A stretch of 64,000 bases of DNA. It comes from Tricholoma matsutake (taxonomy: Eukaryota > Basidiomycota > Agaricomycetes > Agaricales > Tricholomataceae). A program made the translations under genes and the position numbers. Under the pieces are notes generated by a model. The model was not told the DNA's origin. It saw only the letters and a program-made list of their open reading frames with translations, and searched no databases. Where the stretch lies: the NCBI GenBank assembly GCA_026075535.2, contig AP026538.1, forward strand, positions 8,556,001-8,620,000, read 5' to 3'. Positions 21,127 to 32,062 of this stretch are shown here, piece by piece (positions within the stretch are counted from its first letter, which is position 1; each line of letters starts with the position of its first letter).

Positions 21127-23820
21127 TTATTTATGGTGTATGAGATATCCAGCCTTGTGGAGTTTGCAATAAACTGTAGACTTCCCAATAATTTCGCATA
21201 CAAATTACTTTGGTTGGGTTCATTGTGATCTGGATTTGGTCCTAGCTTATTATTTGGATCCATAGGTATACCGACAGGGTTTGCATCGGCCATCCCCTCC
21301 CTGAGGAGTATATTCTCAATATATTCTGTTGAGAAATAGTCATGGAATTGCTGGTATGATTTATTTCTATACCAACAATCTTGCTTGGTTTCACAAGGTC
21401 CATAACTTGCCATTCTGAGTGTAACACATTCTTCATATGCTCCATCATTGTGTCCAATGATGCAAAGAGAAGCGAGTTGTCAACCCAGATGGCCATAATT
21501 CCAATGTCATCTCCATCCCATCGAATGTAAATGCAAGAATCTGTGAGTAAGTGTTTGTAGCTGTGAGACTTGAGTTTTTCATCAAGCTGCTTATTCCACT
21601 CTCTCCTAGCCTGTTTTAAGCCATAGAGAGTCTTGACCAGCTGACAGACTCAGTCTGTTTCATCCTCACATCTCTCAGGCTGTAGCCTGTCACATGTAAA
21701 TTTCTTCTTGTAAAATGCTGTTCAGGTAAGCCCCCTTGACATCCATCTGTTGTAGTTGGAGTTTCTTTATTGGTACAAGGGCTAGAATTGCACACAATGT
21801 ATCCATCCTAACAACAGGCAAATAGGTTTCCATATAATCATAACCTGGCTGCTGTGTGCATCCTTTTACTACCAGTCTTGCTTGTTTCCTTATTTCATCC
21901 CCCTGATTATTTCTTTTCTTTATAAAGACCCATTTATTGGAGATAGGGACTGTGTTTGGAGGTTTCTGCACAAGTTCCCAAGTGCCCATCTCCTTCAGCA
22001 AATCCAACTCTTCCTCCATGGTGATTCACCATTCTGACCACTCTGGGGAGTTTCTAGCATCCTTTAGGCTGGTAAATTCATCTCCAGCAATTATTGTGTA
22101 TATCTCTTCAATTGATAGGAAGGTTTCTTCATCATCTTCCTCTTCTGTAAAGGAATTTTGAAGGTATCCATAGTTGGTACAAATTCCATGCATCTTTCCT
22201 GGTTCATTAACATCCACATCCTTCTCTATCTCATTCCATTTATGCTTGCACTTCTTGGGTTCAAGGTCTGGAGTTATATCATCAGAACCTGTTACACCCT
22301 GAGGCGGCAGTGTGCTTCCATCAGACTCCCCCTCACACAGCACATCAGGTGTAATGGTGATTTGCTCTGGAGGTGAAGGCATTTCTGGTGGGTTAATATT
22401 TTGGAAGTTTCTAGAGATAAGTACCTTTCATGTTTCTGCGTTATAATATTTAATTGCTCCAGCACTGTCATTAAATCCAACATATGCTCTGTGCTTAGAT
22501 TTTGGTAGCATTTTTCTTTGTTCTTTTTGTCCTTGTATTAGAACCCAAACAGGGGCCTCAAATTCACATAAGGTACACACATTTTATTTTCTATTATGCC
22601 AGCCCTTGTAAGGTGTTGATTTCCAAAGGTACTTATTATATGATCAGTTCCTGAGATAAGCCACATGTAAAACTGTGTACTCCCAGAGAAATTCAGGAAG
22701 GTCATTGGCAGTGAGCATAGCGCATGATAGTTCAACAAGTGTGCAGTTCATACGTTCCACAATGCCATTCTGTGAAGGTGAGTACAGCGTGGTTAAACAA
22801 ATTTCTATACCATGTTCTTTGCACCGATTCCCCAGTTTCTCATTTACAAATTCTTTCCCACAATCTATTTGTATCCCCTTTGGTTTTCAGTTTTGAGTTA
22901 TCAGGTGAGCCAAATAATTGATTACACCTTGTGCTGCTCCTGGTTTTTCCTTCTGACATTCCACAGTAATATATCTCTTTGTGTCATCCACAAATAGCAG
23001 GTAATATTGATGTCCATTAATAGATTTGATCATGTATTTTCCCCACAAGTCAATATGCATCCTCTGGGTTTGGTGTTTCAGTTGGAAGTTTTAGGCAAGG
23101 GTTCAATGTGTTGCTTTGCCTCAGTACATGCTATGCAATCTGGTCTTGGTGACTGGATATCAACATTGAATCTTCCACTAATTTGCTGTCCAATAATTTT
23201 TGAAGTCCGGTATACCTGATATGTCCAAAACATTGGTGCCAAGTTTCCCAATTTGGAGGCACATCATTCCTGACAAATGTTTGATGTCCACATGACCTGT
23301 CAATGTTCAGAAAGGTATTAGTATTCTGTATTTGTCAGATAACCATCTCCATCTTGTATAAATGGTTATTGACTTTGGTGCCATGAGCTATTTGATTACC
23401 ATCTCTTGTAATAAAAGTGATTTGTTCCTCTCCACCTGTATATTTTCCTCCAGCATCATCCCATCACCCCAACAAAATCAAATTATTTTGCATTCTGGGC
23501 ACATGTAGTACATTTTCCAAATGTAGAATGTAGCTTTGACCTTTCATGTTGAAATTAATTCAACAGTTCTGCAGCTTGCAATCTTCGCTTCTTTACTTCC
23601 TACACCTGTTATGGAGATATTTCCCAAAGGTGTGTAATCAGTAAAGGCTTCTCACTGATACATTACATGTGAGGTTGTCACTGAATCTGCCAACCAATCA
23701 TAAAATATCAAGTGCTCATCATTGCCATCAGTGTTACAGGCATTGAAAGTATCAAAATTATGAAGTTCTTCATCAACTGGGAAAGCAATATGCTCCTCCC
23801 CCCACCTACTGACAACATTT

Positions 23821-24460
23821 CAGTCCCAGATACACTCATACACTGCTATTGGTACAGACAGCCAAGCTATGATCCTAGCTCTCAACAACCAAAAGCCCCA
23901 CCCAGCTCACTACCTCCTTAATCAAGTACACAATTCTGCAGAAAAACTTCAAATCAAACAACACTGGCTCCAAAATATCAAGGCTCAGAAAACTGTAAGA
24001 TGTAAAAATGAGACTTGGACTGACCTTAAATGCAAGGTCATAGACCTTCAGATCCACTGGACACCTGGGCATGCCAACTTCTCTCTGAATGAATGCACAG
24101 ATGAGCTAGCCAAACTTGCTGCCCAGGGCTCCTCAAGCTCCCATAACCTCCTTTCTGAATTCCTCTGCAACAAACCCCTACCAGCAAGCATCCCTGCCAC
24201 TAGACAAGAACACCTAACCACCATCTGAAAACAATGGGAAAAGCAATGGAAAGACTCTCTGCACTACCCTCTCCTCCATGCTATTGACAAATCTCTTCTT
24301 CCCTCTAACAAATTTCTTAAGCTCGTTGAATATCTAGACCACCGCCAATCCACCATCATAGCCCAGCTCCAAACAGGTCACTCTCCTTTGAACCAACACC
24401 TCTTCAGAATACAACACTCAGAAACCCCCACCTGTCCCCACTGCCAAGGTCTCACAGTTG
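23821..24460 (+). pseudogene. LINE (non-LTR retrotransposon) ORF2 C-terminal part, 5' half: RNase H
   Basis: The frame starting near 23821 gives IGTDSQAMILAL (RNase H TDS motif) and then IHWTPGHANFSLNECTDELAKLAAQ, the WxPGH...NExADxLA signature of the RNase H found after RT in Tad/I-like LINEs. An in-frame TGA at 24226-24228 interrupts it. It continues to TPTCPHCQGLT, the first half of a C-terminal zinc knuckle, where element E1 inserts at 24461. The reading frame resumes after 52382. The upstream RT is missing: the sequence to the left is the Copia element, consistent with a 5'-truncated LINE insertion. Confidence 0.82.
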
Positions 24461-24894
24461 TAGGGACTACCATGGATGGACCCGGGTCCATCTGGGTGAA
24501 TATCCATGGATGATGTACTAAAGTCCATGGATATGGGTGGCATCCATGGGTATCCATATGAATACTACTATTTTTTATGCTCTCAAATGCTCTAATATAT
24601 GTACCATAGTCTATTAAAATGGTTTAGCAAGGTCAATTACCTGTTGGAGTGCCTTGCTGGCACACATAGTGTTGCCACTAGCTAAGCCACTTGTTTTCAA
24701 TAATCTGGCTATAGCATCGCAAATAAAATAGGTAAATGTCTCAAAATATTTGGCATGGTAGAGGACCTCAAAAGCTGGAGGGTCTTCTGCAAACATTGGT
24801 TGATCCCATCAGTTATTGGTAAGCAATTTTAATTTAGCCACTTGCCATGAGCCAATGGCCAATAGAACTTCTATATCTCAATGTTATGAGTTAC

Positions 24895-25090
24895 GAGTCC
24901 TTTAACAAAGTTATGAGTCCTTAACAAAGTTTAAGACTTGTTCTTCAAACTGGGAATTGATGAAAAATTCAGTGGTATAAGAAAAACATTTCCTTTTTCC
25001 CCACGGTCAGTAAGTTCTGTGCAACCATTACAAAAATTACTGACTTTACTAACCGTGGGACTGAAAAATTAGCCGAGACGCGGATTTCGA
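24895..25090 (+). repeat. Dispersed repeat inside E1 (copy 1 of 3)
   Basis: The motif runs AAGACTTGTTCTTCAAACTGG, then GAAAAATTCAGTG, then CCCCACGGTCAGTAA and ATTACTGACTTTACTAACCGTGGG, the last two forming a hairpin. Related copies lie at about 27590-27775 (same orientation) and about 49140-49290 (inverted). The identity of the family is unknown. Confidence 0.5.
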
Positions 25091-25254
25091 GTATAAAAGG
25101 AAAATTTTCATCCGGCTATCTAAATTACCGGTAACCTACAGTAATTGACTTCAATACAATCCATTACAAAGTCTTATTGATAGTTTCATTACAAACTATT
25201 ATTGATCAGTTACAAACTTTGTATTGAAATTTTGAAATTTGGTGATACTTCGGG

Positions 25255-25340
25255 GGCGCCCTAAAGTTATCACGTGCACCAAATATCAACTTCTCCGAGA
25301 GATGTCGATATTTGGCGCACGTGACCGCTTTAGGGTATGC
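25255..25340. repeat. Imperfect palindrome with paired CACGTG boxes in E1
   Basis: The arms CCTAAAGTTATCACGTGCAC and, inverted, CCTAAAGCGGTCACGTGCGC are followed by CCAAATATC/GATATTTGG. The two halves surround a short centre near 25297. This is the most GC-rich and most CpG-containing spot in E1. Confidence 0.5.
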
Positions 25341-25370
25341 TTTTTTTAGCACATCTACAATGAAAGTCTT

Positions 25371-26830
25371 GTATCTCACTCATTTCTTGTCCGATTAGGT
25401 TCATTTAACTACAGATGGGAAAGTACATCATTGGCCAGTCATCGGGAGAGTAGTTGGCATTGTTTGGTATTGTTGTCATGGTTAAATATAGTATCTCCTT
25501 CAGTTTTCATCCAATTTGCATGATTTAACTTGCAAATGAAAAGTATGCTGTTGGTCTATCAGTGGGAGATATTTACAGGTATTTGGGATTGTTTGTTTAT
25601 AGATCAAAAAGATCAAAATAACTATATCAGAGCCATCAATTGAGTTTATTTAACTTGTGGAAGGGTATGTAACTTGGACACTTTACCCTGTGCTGACAAA
25701 AATTGTTTATATTTGTTTATTAGATTATCAAAATACTGTATCTTGCTCAATTCTTGGCTGATTTCTTTTATTTAACTCGGAATGAGAAGATACATTATTG
25801 GCCATTCATTGGGAGGGTATTTGGCATTGTTTGGCATTGTTGTCATGGCTAAATATAGTATCTCCTTCAGTTTTCATCCATTTTGGATGATTTAACTTGC
25901 AAGATAAAAAGTATACTGTTGGTCTATTACTAAAAGATACTTACAAATATTTGGCATTATTTGTTCACATATCAAAAAATCAAAAAGATGATGTCAGAGC
26001 TGGTTTTAACTCAATTGAGTGTAGCTTGGGCACTTTACACTGACAAAGGTTGTTTATCTTTAATTGTTAAATCATCAAAATACTGTATCTTGCCCATTTC
26101 TTGGCTGTTTTGTTTTATTTAACTTGGAATAAGAAGATACACTATTGGTCCATCATTGGCCAATCATCAGAAGAGTATATTGTTTGACATTGTTGTCATG
26201 CCTAAATATAGTATCTCTCCATTTTGGATGATTTAACTTGAAAATAAAAAGATACTGTTGGTCTATCCTTAAAGGATATTTACAGATGTTTGCTATTATT
26301 TGTTAATATATCAAGCAGATCAAAAAGACTATATCAGAGCCAGTTCTAATTCAATTGAGTTTAACTTGTAGAAGGGTATGTAGCTTGGGCATTTTATACT
26401 ATGTTGACAAAATTGTTTATCTTTATTTGTTAAATTATCAAAATGCTGTATCTTGGTCAATTCTTGGCCAATTTGTTTTATTTAACTTGGAATGAGAAGA
26501 TACATTATTGGCCCATTCATTGAGATCATGTTTGGTATTGTTTGGCATTGTTTGTGGTATCTCAGTTAGTTCTTCTTTAATCCAACTGATTTAACCTGCA
26601 AATAAAATATATACTGTTTGTACATTATCTGATTTATGTGTGCTAACAAAGGTTGCTTATATTTGTTATTAAATCATCAAAAATGCTATATCTCACTCAA
26701 TTCTTGTCCCATTTGTTTTATTTAACTTGAAATAAAAAGATATATTGTTGGCCCATTATTGAAATCTCATTTGAAATTATTTGGCCTTGTTTGTATAGTT
26801 TCAATTTATTATTTCAGTCAGTTCTTATAT
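25371..26830. repeat. Degenerate tandem array, about 350-365 bp units
   Basis: Successive units begin with a GTATCT(T/C)(G/A)CTCA(T/A)TTCTTG motif near 25371, 25737, 26085, 26449 and 26690 (the last partial). Each unit contains TTGGCATTGTTTGGCATTG, TAAATATAGTATCTCCTTCAG and GATTTAACTTGCAA. The array is AT-rich with no open frames. It belongs to E1 or to an older insertion within it. Confidence 0.7.
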
Positions 26831-26860
26831 AAACAATGTTGTATACTATTAGACCATTAT

Positions 26861-27246
26861 TGTTAAGTGCTGAACTTGAGGGTGGAAATCTGTCAGACTC
26901 ATATTGGATGGTGTATCAGAAAGGACTTGGCTTCAACTTATAAGAAATTGTGCCCTTCACCTTGTCAGTGTCTAATTTCAAGACAAAGGTAAATGTAAGA
27001 ATATCAGAGTTCAAGAGGAAGTCCGAGACAGGAGAGGAGACTAGAGATTGAGATGGGTAAACTTGGTTGATTTATGAACTGAAGAATACAAACAGAAGTA
27101 AATAGGTTAAATACTAAAGAGCAGACTTAGGTCAGAGACCAGTGGAGAACAGAGTAGTGGAGGTATCATAGGAATGGAAACTATATCTAAAATACTAATG
27201 CTATGCTAATCATTACTAGGTGGCCTTGGTGGAAAATGGTTCAACA
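26861..27246. repeat. Diverged solo LTR related to element C
   Basis: It starts TGTTAAGTGCTGAAC and ends TGGTTCAACA, paralleling TGTTAAGAACTGATC...TGGTTCTTGACA of the element C LTR. Between them are matching blocks: AAAGGACTTGGCTTCAACTT, CCCTTCACCTTGTC, GAGACTAGAGATTGAG, TATGAACTGAAGAATACAA and TTAAATACTA. At 386 bp against 706 bp it has internal deletions. No target duplication is evident. Confidence 0.6.
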
Positions 27247-27774
27247 AAAATCCACATTGCTGGAACAGAATCAAAAGATATTATTATATATTTGTTATTA
27301 TTTGTTATTAATAAAAATAAGCTATATCTTCCTTAATGTTTAACTTGTAATAAAACAGAATATCATTGATGCATCATTAACATAATGGTTTCCACTATTT
27401 TGTATTATTTATTAGGGCTAAATATAAAGTTTATATCCTGTATTTTATGTTTTATATATCATTCTGATCAGCTTCTTGAACTGATTTTTTATTTTTTATT
27501 TCTTTGCATACTATTGGGTTTTTTATTACCAAATATTGTCAGGTATTTAGCATTATTTGATTATAGATCATAAAATATAAGGACTCATACCTGCCAGAAT
27601 TGGCCCTCACCCCCAAGTCCTTAATGAAGTTAAGACTTGTTCTTCAAACCTGGAATCAATGAAAAATTTAGTGTGACCATTTTTCCATGTCTGTTTTCCC
27701 CACAGTCTGTAATTTTTCAGCAACCATTACAAAAATTACTGACTTTACTAACTGTGGGAGTCAAAAATTTATAG

Positions 27775-27919
27775 TGATGTTATACATCATTCTAACCAGT
27801 TTTTTGAGCTGAGTTCAAAAATGACAATCAGAGAGTCATGTGACTTACCATAAATGGAATATAGTGATGTTATATACCATTCTAACCAGGATTTTGAGCT
27901 GAGTTTGAAAATGACATCT
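27775..27919 (-). repeat. Satellite-like units of E1, left of element C
   Basis: About 1.7 copies of a roughly 75-95 bp unit in minus orientation. The unit reads GGTATATAACATCACTATA, TTCCATTTATGGTAAGTC, ACATGACTCTC and ATGTCATTTTTGAACTCAGC, then an AAAAACTGATCAGAATGG block. Element C inserted into the last copy (TSD CATCT). Direct-orientation copies follow on the other side. Confidence 0.65.
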
Positions 27920-27994
27920 TGTTAAGAACTGATCCTAGAGTGCACGTCAGAATCCAATCGGACACTGCGAGTGATAATAGCAGGAGTTTGTCGG
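27920..27994 (-). repeat. 3' LTR of element C, outer piece (split by A2)
   Basis: The first 75 bp match the start of 45776-46481. The LTR continues at 37944 after element A2 and its 4-bp TSD (TCGG at 27991-27994, TCAG at 37940-37943). Confidence 0.88.
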
Positions 27995-29190
27995 TGATGA
28001 TACTCAACCTGGGAAAACCACCTAAACTGCCAATGAGGCAATTGATGATATTTGCGACAAGTCAGAGGAAGGTTGCGAGTCGTTCTGAATGTTCGTGGCC
28101 CAACTGATGGAAAGATGACCAGTTGGTACTAGTCATGAAGGTAGTGTTATGAGAAACGAAGGCATTTGGCATGGTCTGATCGAGTATCGATCGATATTGA
28201 GGGTGATCGACGAGATTGACGGTGAACGAGTTTATCGTTGATGGTCGATATGTGAATTCTGGGGACCTTTGGATTGGTCGATGGTATATGAAGGGTGCAC
28301 CAAACCGCTATGAAGTGTTGGAAGGGTTGCTAGAACTAAGGACAAGATGATCAAGAGAGGATCGAGGACACAATGGTCGCAGAGGTTTCTCATCGATTGA
28401 GAAAACCTGCAGAGACTTAGCTTGTTTTAGAAAGTTGATCGGATGCTTAGAACTGTATACGAGACGATATGTGAAGATGATTTCTTGTCATTTCCAAGTA
28501 GATACTACAGAGTTTTATATGTTTTTAAAGAAACTTCCTAAAATGGAATGAGAAACATGTGTAGAACATGAGGCAAAAGATATGAGTTAAGGCACAAGGC
28601 CATAAAGGAGACTGGAATCCAAACAAGAAAGATATATATATCATATGATGAAAGAGTAATAAAGGGAAAGAACTAAAAGAGACTGTCCTTTGTGTATAAA
28701 CTGCGCTAAGTCTTGCAATAATGCGTCCAGCGGGTTCTGTGTGCAATAGGGACTTGGAACGAGGCTGACCTATGATCAGCAGGTTTGAGCACAAGTTGGA
28801 ATATGTCCTAGTGCATGGTTTTCCACCATTTAGATAATGAAGGCGGCGCCCAATGTCACTCATAGTTTCTCAATATTGATTGATGATGCTCAACAATGGT
28901 TGATGACGGTCGATGATGCTCAATCACAGTTGTGGCTTGTTTGAAGTTGGTCAGGGATGTTCGATGGTCATGTAGGGGGATCTTAGGGACTTTTGGGGTA
29001 GTCCTAAGGTTGTGCGATGTGGGCTCTTGATACGATCAATGTTGCTGGTGATGTTTCGATGCAGTCAATATGATATCGCAATCGATAGACTGGGTTGCAC
29101 TGCGTCTGGGACATTGTAGGAGTTAGCCGATGTGATTAGAATGATGCTAAAGTGGTGAATCGGTCCTTGAGCCAAGGAGACGACCTATCA
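27995..29190 (-). repeat. 3' LTR of Gypsy element A2
   Basis: This 1196 bp LTR starts TGATGATACTCAACC and ends CGACCTATCA. It is equal in length to the LTR at 36744-37939 and differs from it mainly by C/T and G/A changes at CpG sites. The polypurine tract TTTCAGTAAGGGGGAGGA (minus strand) follows at 29191. Confidence 0.92.
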
Positions 29191-29338
29191 TCCTCCCCCT
29201 TACTGAAATTCTGACCGTCCTGGTCAGTCGAGCTGAAATAACTGGGTCATGTGACATTGTTGATTGCTGATTTAAGACACATCGTGGTTTGAACTTTTCT
29301 ATTTTCATTTGATCTCTTCCATCCATCTCCTTGACAAC

Positions 29339-30604
29339 ATGTCTATCCTCGCCGAACTCGCTCTTCCCATCCTCGATCATGCAAAATCGATGCCTGAGGC
29401 TGGCAAAGCTGAAGACCTCGACTTCAAGGTATGGGGTGGCACTTTTTGTGAGAAAATGGTATGTCTTTTCATTTTCTTTGTTTATCTGCTTCCTAACCTC
29501 GTTGATAGGCCAAATACAACAACGTGATTGGGTCATTTGACGAGGCATGCAATGAGTGTGTGCAAGCTACATTGGACAAGGTGATCGGCCTCTTCGCACC
29601 TTTCGCTTGGGAGGATTGGGTTTCATGGGGTGGAAAATATCTTTTTGAGGAGTACTTGAGGAGAATAGAGGGGGAGAGGCGAAGAGAGGAGGAGCAAGTT
29701 GCTCAGGAGGTGGCCATCAAGGCCAAAGCAAAGAGGATCAAGGAACAATGAGATGCGCTGGTCAAGGCACATTGATTGTTCTTGGCCGAAGTCCGAGCCA
29801 AGACAGTTTCGAAGGATGAGTTTCACAATCGAACAGCCACGCTTGAGCTCATGCGCCTCTTGATCGATCAGGATGAGGCCGCAGACCAAGCAGCACCTCA
29901 GGTCGATGACCCACCAGCCGTCAAGATGATCGTCGAGAAGAAGAAGGCTGCTGAGATGGACAAGGAGGACAAGGAGGGCGAGGACGAATTGGATGAGGAG
30001 CCCATGGTCGCTAAACGGGTGCACTTAGAGGAAGGTGACTTGATCACCTTCCATGGGCTGGTAAGTCTTTGTTGTAAGTCGATATCGTTGAGACTAATTA
30101 CTCTTGCTTGTAGTGTGATCATTGCGCCGGGCTGAGGATGTCACCAGAATGCATCATCAAGGATGGCGCACCCAAGTGCCAATGATGCACTCAAGGCCTT
30201 CAGGGGTGTTACTGGGAGGGAGTGTCGAGGCGAAGATTCCATTGAGGTGAGTCGAGGAAGACAACAGGCTCCAAGCGAGCATCTCAGCATACTGTGGAGT
30301 TGACGGAAGTGTCGACTCCGAGACGTAGTAAGTGATCTCTTTCGATAACAAATACGATCACTGATCTGTATGATTGCTTAGCCATATGCATTTGGGCTAT
30401 CCAGCCCATCCAAAACGCAGAGGCCGGGCCCTCAAAAGTTGGCGAGTGCCCGAAACAAATGACAAAGGTGAAGACAAAGTTGGCTGACAAGGACAAAGGG
30501 AAGGGTAAGGGGAAAGCTCAAGAGTGAGAAGTCAAACACGAGGTTGCAGGTATGGTCAAGGGGGTGTCGATGGCAGTGGACAACAAGCTGGCGCAGTTGT
30601 TTTA
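29339..30604 (+). pseudogene. Antisense coiled-coil / six-cysteine zinc-cluster gene carried by A2
   Basis: This is the homologue of the A1 gene at 4621-6007, with the same exon plan: 29339-29458, 29509-30060, 30114-30327 and 30382 onward. All introns keep GT-AG ends. It starts MSILAEL, continues with DKVIGLFAPF/EDWVSWGGKYLF, a charged coiled coil and an acidic stretch. It then has the cysteine cluster starting exactly at exon 3 (CDHC...C...KC-x2-C...C). At least five in-frame TGA stops are present, one inside the cysteine cluster where A1 has Arg, again fitting CGA to TGA. Exon 4 is truncated: sequence near 30603 jumps to the region beyond the A1 gene's stop. Conserved intron positions in two copies support that it was once a real spliced gene. 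Confidence 0.7.
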
Positions 30605-30636
30605 ATTGCAAGTAAGAAAAAGAAAAGGAAAATGCT

Positions 30637-32062
30637 CTATTTGTCTTCGTGGAGGTCAGAAATGCCCTCATTGATGTCTCCGTCGACGTCCGATGTTGTT
30701 CAAAGTTGTTCAAGCCAACGATCGTCGATATTGAAGAAGTTCGGAGGAAGGGGAATCGATTTCCGTGCTAGATAGGGTAGAATTTGGAAAGCTGCTACTG
30801 GTCGATGAAGAACTGATCTGTTGAGCTTGCAAAGAATATAAGCGCCACCATAGTTTCTTGTGATGACTATGAGTGGGCCAAGATATCGAGCTCGCATTTT
30901 TCGATTAAGAGCCTTTTTGATCTGTGTGTTTCGCATGAGTACAAGGTCACCTTTTTTGAAATTGTAGTCTCGAATTGTTTGCTTGTGAACTTCTTTGAAG
31001 CGTTTCACAGCTTCTCGTCGAGCAGTGTAGACTCTAGAGTAGAGTACCTCGAGATTCTGTAGTGCAATAGCGCATTGGGCGATGAGATTGGTGGAGGAGA
31101 GTATCGAATCAGGTGGTGGTTGTAGACATGTCGCTTCTGATATGTCGAGAGGGATGAGTGGATGAGAACCTGTGATCACAAAATAGGGTGAACAGCCCAT
31201 TTGTTTTTGAACTGTTACCCATTCTGCCCAAAAGACCGAGTAGGTCCCAACCAACCATCGAGTTTGATCACCATCAACGGCCTTGTAGAGTGATTGTCAT
31301 ACATTGAAGTGGGCTCGTTTGACGAGACCATTGGCACAAGAATTGTACCCACTTATCCAAATGTGATTGATGTGATATTGCTTTGACAAATACTCAAGAG
31401 CAGAAAGAAATGCTGTGCCATTGTCAGTAATGATCTCATAAAGTGAGCCCCAACGACAAACAATTTCTTCAAAGATCCAATTGCTGATGGTCTTCACTGT
31501 TTCGTTGTGAAGCATCCTGAACTCTAGCCAGTATGATATCAAACATCGACCTTGTATTATATAGCGATATCCACTGGAAGGTGGCATGTGCATTGTGTCA
31601 ATGTAGACTTTTCCAAATAGAGGAGTGGGTGTGGCGACAATTGGTGGAATAAGAAGATTTTGAGTTTGTCGCAACTGACAGTAGTGGCATGTTCAGATGT
31701 ACCATGCAATATCGGCTTTCAGGTTGGGCCACCAGAATCCTAGTGCGATGTGAGACTTCATGGCAAAGATCATTTTGTGGCCGATATGGTCATGCAACGA
31801 CTGGATAATATCGATGCGACGCTCTGGAATCGCGATGATCTTGTGTTTGCCATGACGATCTTTTTGCCATAGTTTGCCAGAATCTATGAAGAACTCGGTG
31901 CAATATTGCATGAAGGTAGCATACTCTGTGTCTGATAGATGTGGGGGTCACACCATATCGTCTAACCATTAATGAACAAGCAGTAGTCGTTCATCTTCTT
32001 TCTTTGATTTGTCCGATCTAGGTATGTCTTCATACAAAACGTCCTCCCCCTTACTGAAATCC
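30637..32062 (-). pseudogene. Element A2 integrase
   Basis: The C-terminus ends at TAG 30637-30639. The core shows FGKVYIDTMHMP (first Asp present), TDNGTAF (second Asp) and ANGLVKRAHF. In that last motif the catalytic Glu is Lys (codon at 31318-31320), a CpG transition relative to A1. The C-terminal KKGDLVLMRN/YLGPLIVI module is present. Upstream minus-strand sequence (31693-31911) has the HDHIGHKMIFAMKSHIALGFWWP zinc-domain region. So A1 and A2 lost different catalytic residues. The internal polypurine tract lies at 32042-32062. Confidence 0.8.

Larger units (their letters stand above)
20141..23790 (-). pseudogene. Ty1/Copia element pol (protease to RNase H), decayed
   Basis: Order on the minus strand: protease remnant near 23690 (DWLADSVTTSH, expected D-S-G reads D-S-V); GAG-pre-integrase with WHQCFGHI and a Cys pair near 23110-23250; integrase pieces near 22700-22900; linker; RT open frame 21690-22019 with TWELVQKPP...NKWVFIKKR and QMDVKGAYLNSILQEEIYM; RT palm piece 21242-21496 with WVDNSLLFAS, where VDD is expected; RNase H 20638-21075 with YGYADTAFSNA, GAVTWKSKKQ and ALSSTEAEYVALLEAG. 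The order PR-IN-RT-RH identifies Copia. The end is HHWVRDLVNEKVLDI...ADVLTKALPKPKFT then TGA, followed by an in-frame TAG at 20141-20143. The 5' end, gag and 5' LTR are not recognised. A 95-bp duplication and a MITE interrupt RNase H. Confidence 0.82.

Noticed and set aside
26861..27246. A complete, recent element C LTR
   Set aside because: Only scattered blocks match, the length is about half, and no flanking duplication is seen; it is kept as a diverged remnant only.
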